From: an uncultured Collinsella sp.
GTDB lineage: Bacteria; Actinomycetota; Coriobacteriia; Coriobacteriales; Coriobacteriaceae
Direction of reading: 5' to 3'
Assembly (NCBI GenBank): GCA_900550185.1
Contig: URRN01000143.1
Span: 1 to 5,454, forward strand
Length of the DNA: 5,454 nt
Shown here: in pieces, positions 4,337 through 5,454 of the stretch
Layout: the number at the start of each line of letters is the position of its first letter
How positions within the stretch are numbered: the first letter of the stretch is position 1
Notes under the pieces: model-generated
Seen by the model: only the letters and a program-made list of their open reading frames with translations
Database searches by the model: none
Told to the model about the DNA's origin: nothing
Made by a program: the position numbers and the translations under genes

Positions 4337-5386
4337 CTAGTACACCATGCCCATGGCGTCCTGAACCTCTGCCAGGGTCTGATCGGCGATCTCGTTGGCG
4401 CGACGGTTGCCCTCGTGCAGGACGTCCTTCACATAGTCCAGATCGTTCTCGTAGCGCTGGCGACGCTCGCGGATCGGTGCGAAGTACTCGTTGACGGCCT
4501 CGGTCACGTACTTCTTGAGCTGGCCGGAGCCGCCCATGCCGATCTCCTCGGCAATCTCGACCTCGGAGCGACCGGTGCAGATGGCGGCTGTCGAAAGCAG
4601 GCCGGACACGCCGGGGCGGTTTTCGGGGTCGAACGTGATCATGCGCTCGGAGTCGGTCTGGCTCTTCTTGATGCGTTTGGCCGTCTCCTCGGCGGTCATC
4701 GAGATATTGATGGCGTTGCCGTAGCTCTTGCTCATCTTGCGACCGTCAAGGCCGGGAAGCAGCGGGGTCTCGGACAGCAATGCGTCGACCTCGGGAAATA
4801 CCTTGCCGTAGCGGTTGTTAAAGCGGCGGGCGATGGTGCGGGTGAGCTCGATGTGCGGCAGCTGGTCGCGACCGACCGGCACCACGTTGCCCTTGCAGAA
4901 CAGGATGTCGCAGGCCTGGTGCACCGGGTAGGTGAGCAGGAGGCCGGTAAGCTCGTGGCCCGAGGCCTCCATCTCGGCCTTGACCGTGGGGTTGCGCGCC
5001 AGCTCGGCCTCGGACACCAGCGACAGGAACGGCAGCATGAGCTGGTTGGCGGCGGGCACGGCGGAGTGCGCGTAGATCATGGTCTTGTCGGGGTCGATGC
5101 CGCAGGCAAGGTAGTCCATGACCATGTTGTACACGTTGTCCTGGATGTGCTCGGTGGTGTCGCGGTCAGTGATGACCTGGTAGTCGGCGATGAGCACGTT
5201 GGTCTTGGCGCCCATGTCCTGCAGCTCAACACGGCCCTTGAGGGTACCGAAGTAGTGGCCCAGGTGCAGACGGCCGGTGGGGCGGTCGCCGGTGAGCATG
5301 GTGAACTTCTCGGGCGTCTTGGTCAGGCCCTCGCGAATGGCGTTGCTCTTTTGCAGCGCGACTTCGTAGCTGTTCTCGTTTGGCAT
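4337..5386 (-). CDS. trpS: Tryptophanyl-tRNA synthetase
   Basis: This class I synthetase charges tRNA-Trp with tryptophan using ATP, in the cytosol. The 349-residue length is normal. The Rossmann-fold HIGH motif appears as HLGH at 41-44, after TGDRPTGRL. The tryptophan-pocket segment YPVHQACDIL runs from 153 to 162 (Asp160 probably contacts the indole), followed by PVGRDQ at 170-175 and KMSKS at 218-222. The C-terminal helical region holds the anticodon-binding part. The ATG at 5386 is chosen because TTAGGAG (minus strand, 5398-5392) lies 5 nt upstream; an in-frame TTG at 5416 would add ten residues but has no ribosome site. The gene converges on the + strand block and ends in its own T6 terminator. 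The visible upstream region is short and shows no T-box leader. Function is secure. Confidence 0.97.
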   Translation of the reverse strand: MPNENSYEVALQKSNAIREGLTKTPEKFTMLTGDRPTGRLHLGHYFGTLKGRVELQDMGAKTNVLIADYQVITDRDTTEHIQDNVYNMVMDYLACGIDPDKTMIYAHSAVPAANQLMLPFLSLVSEAELARNPTVKAEMEASGHELTGLLLTYPVHQACDILFCKGNVVPVGRDQLPHIELTRTIARRFNNRYGKVFPEVDALLSETPLLPGLDGRKMSKSYGNAINISMTAEETAKRIKKSQTDSERMITFDPENRPGVSGLLSTAAICTGRSEVEIAEEIGMGGSGQLKKYVTEAVNEYFAPIRERRQRYENDLDYVKDVLHEGNRRANEIADQTLAEVQDAMGMVY

Positions 5387-5417
5387 GATTGCTCCTAACG
5401 TATGTTCATGGGTCAAG

Positions 5418-5423
5418 ATGATA
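5418..5423 (-). promoter_or_regulatory. Candidate -10 box of trpS
   Basis: On the minus strand TATCAT matches the -10 consensus at five of six positions and would start transcription near 5411, giving a 5' leader of about 25 nt that includes the Shine-Dalgarno. No convincing -35 is seen 16-18 bp upstream. The TTGACC at 5416-5411 looks like a -35 but would place the start site beyond the ribosome site. Confidence 0.33.
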
Positions 5424-5454
5424 ACGCGTTTATTGGAGGGGTGGTGCGTAAGTA

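Noticed and set aside
4116..4340. A 74-residue + strand open frame (ATG at 4116) across the three hairpins
   Set aside because: It has no proper Shine-Dalgarno, no recognisable domain and a low-complexity Arg/Ser/Ala composition. It runs through the inverted repeats and the trpS terminator and overlaps the trpS stop, so it is most likely chance.

Overview
The window looks like ordinary chromosomal DNA from a GC-rich anaerobic gut bacterium. Every gene has a clear Shine-Dalgarno sequence, and third codon positions are mostly G or C. The gene set (ATP-dependent PEP carboxykinase, a solo B3/B4 protein, MarR, DegV, a one-domain MGMT protein, TrpRS) and the short hairpin repeats fit a Coriobacteriia actinobacterium, perhaps Collinsella. 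That placement is inferred from memory and was not searched.

Layout: 1-999 is the C-terminal part of pckA (+ strand), cut by the window edge. A structured, GC-rich leader (about 1089-1226) follows, then a solo B3/B4 tRNA-binding-domain protein (1227-1946). Next come a MarR-family regulator (2120-2569), a DegV/FakB-type fatty-acid-binding protein (2689-3543) and a minimal O6-alkylguanine-DNA alkyltransferase family protein (3623-3943), all on +. A gene-free stretch (4001-4336) holds three hairpins that may be a small RNA, plus the terminator of trpS, which lies on the minus strand (5386 to 4337) and converges on the other genes.

The most distinctive feature is a dispersed palindromic repeat of about 41 bp. 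It occurs four times (1015, 1975, 3554, 3960), each time 10-28 bp after the stop codon of a + strand gene. The arms are nearly identical (AAAACCACCACAAAGG and its complement). The 9-nt core is asymmetric and alternates in orientation: GGACAGGYA in copies 1 and 3, TGCCTGTCC in copies 2 and 4. The copies probably serve as intrinsic terminators but look like a REP-type mobile family. Copy 3, between degV and the MGMT gene, has the shortest T-run and leaves no room for a separate promoter, so those two genes may be joined by read-through.

No phage, CRISPR, rRNA, tRNA or complete insertion sequence was seen. The genes do not form one pathway: central carbon metabolism, translation (TrpRS, perhaps the B3/B4 protein), lipid precursor handling (DegV, possibly with MarR) and DNA repair sit side by side. 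The less explained parts are the repeat family, the leader before the B3/B4 gene, and the three-hairpin region before trpS.
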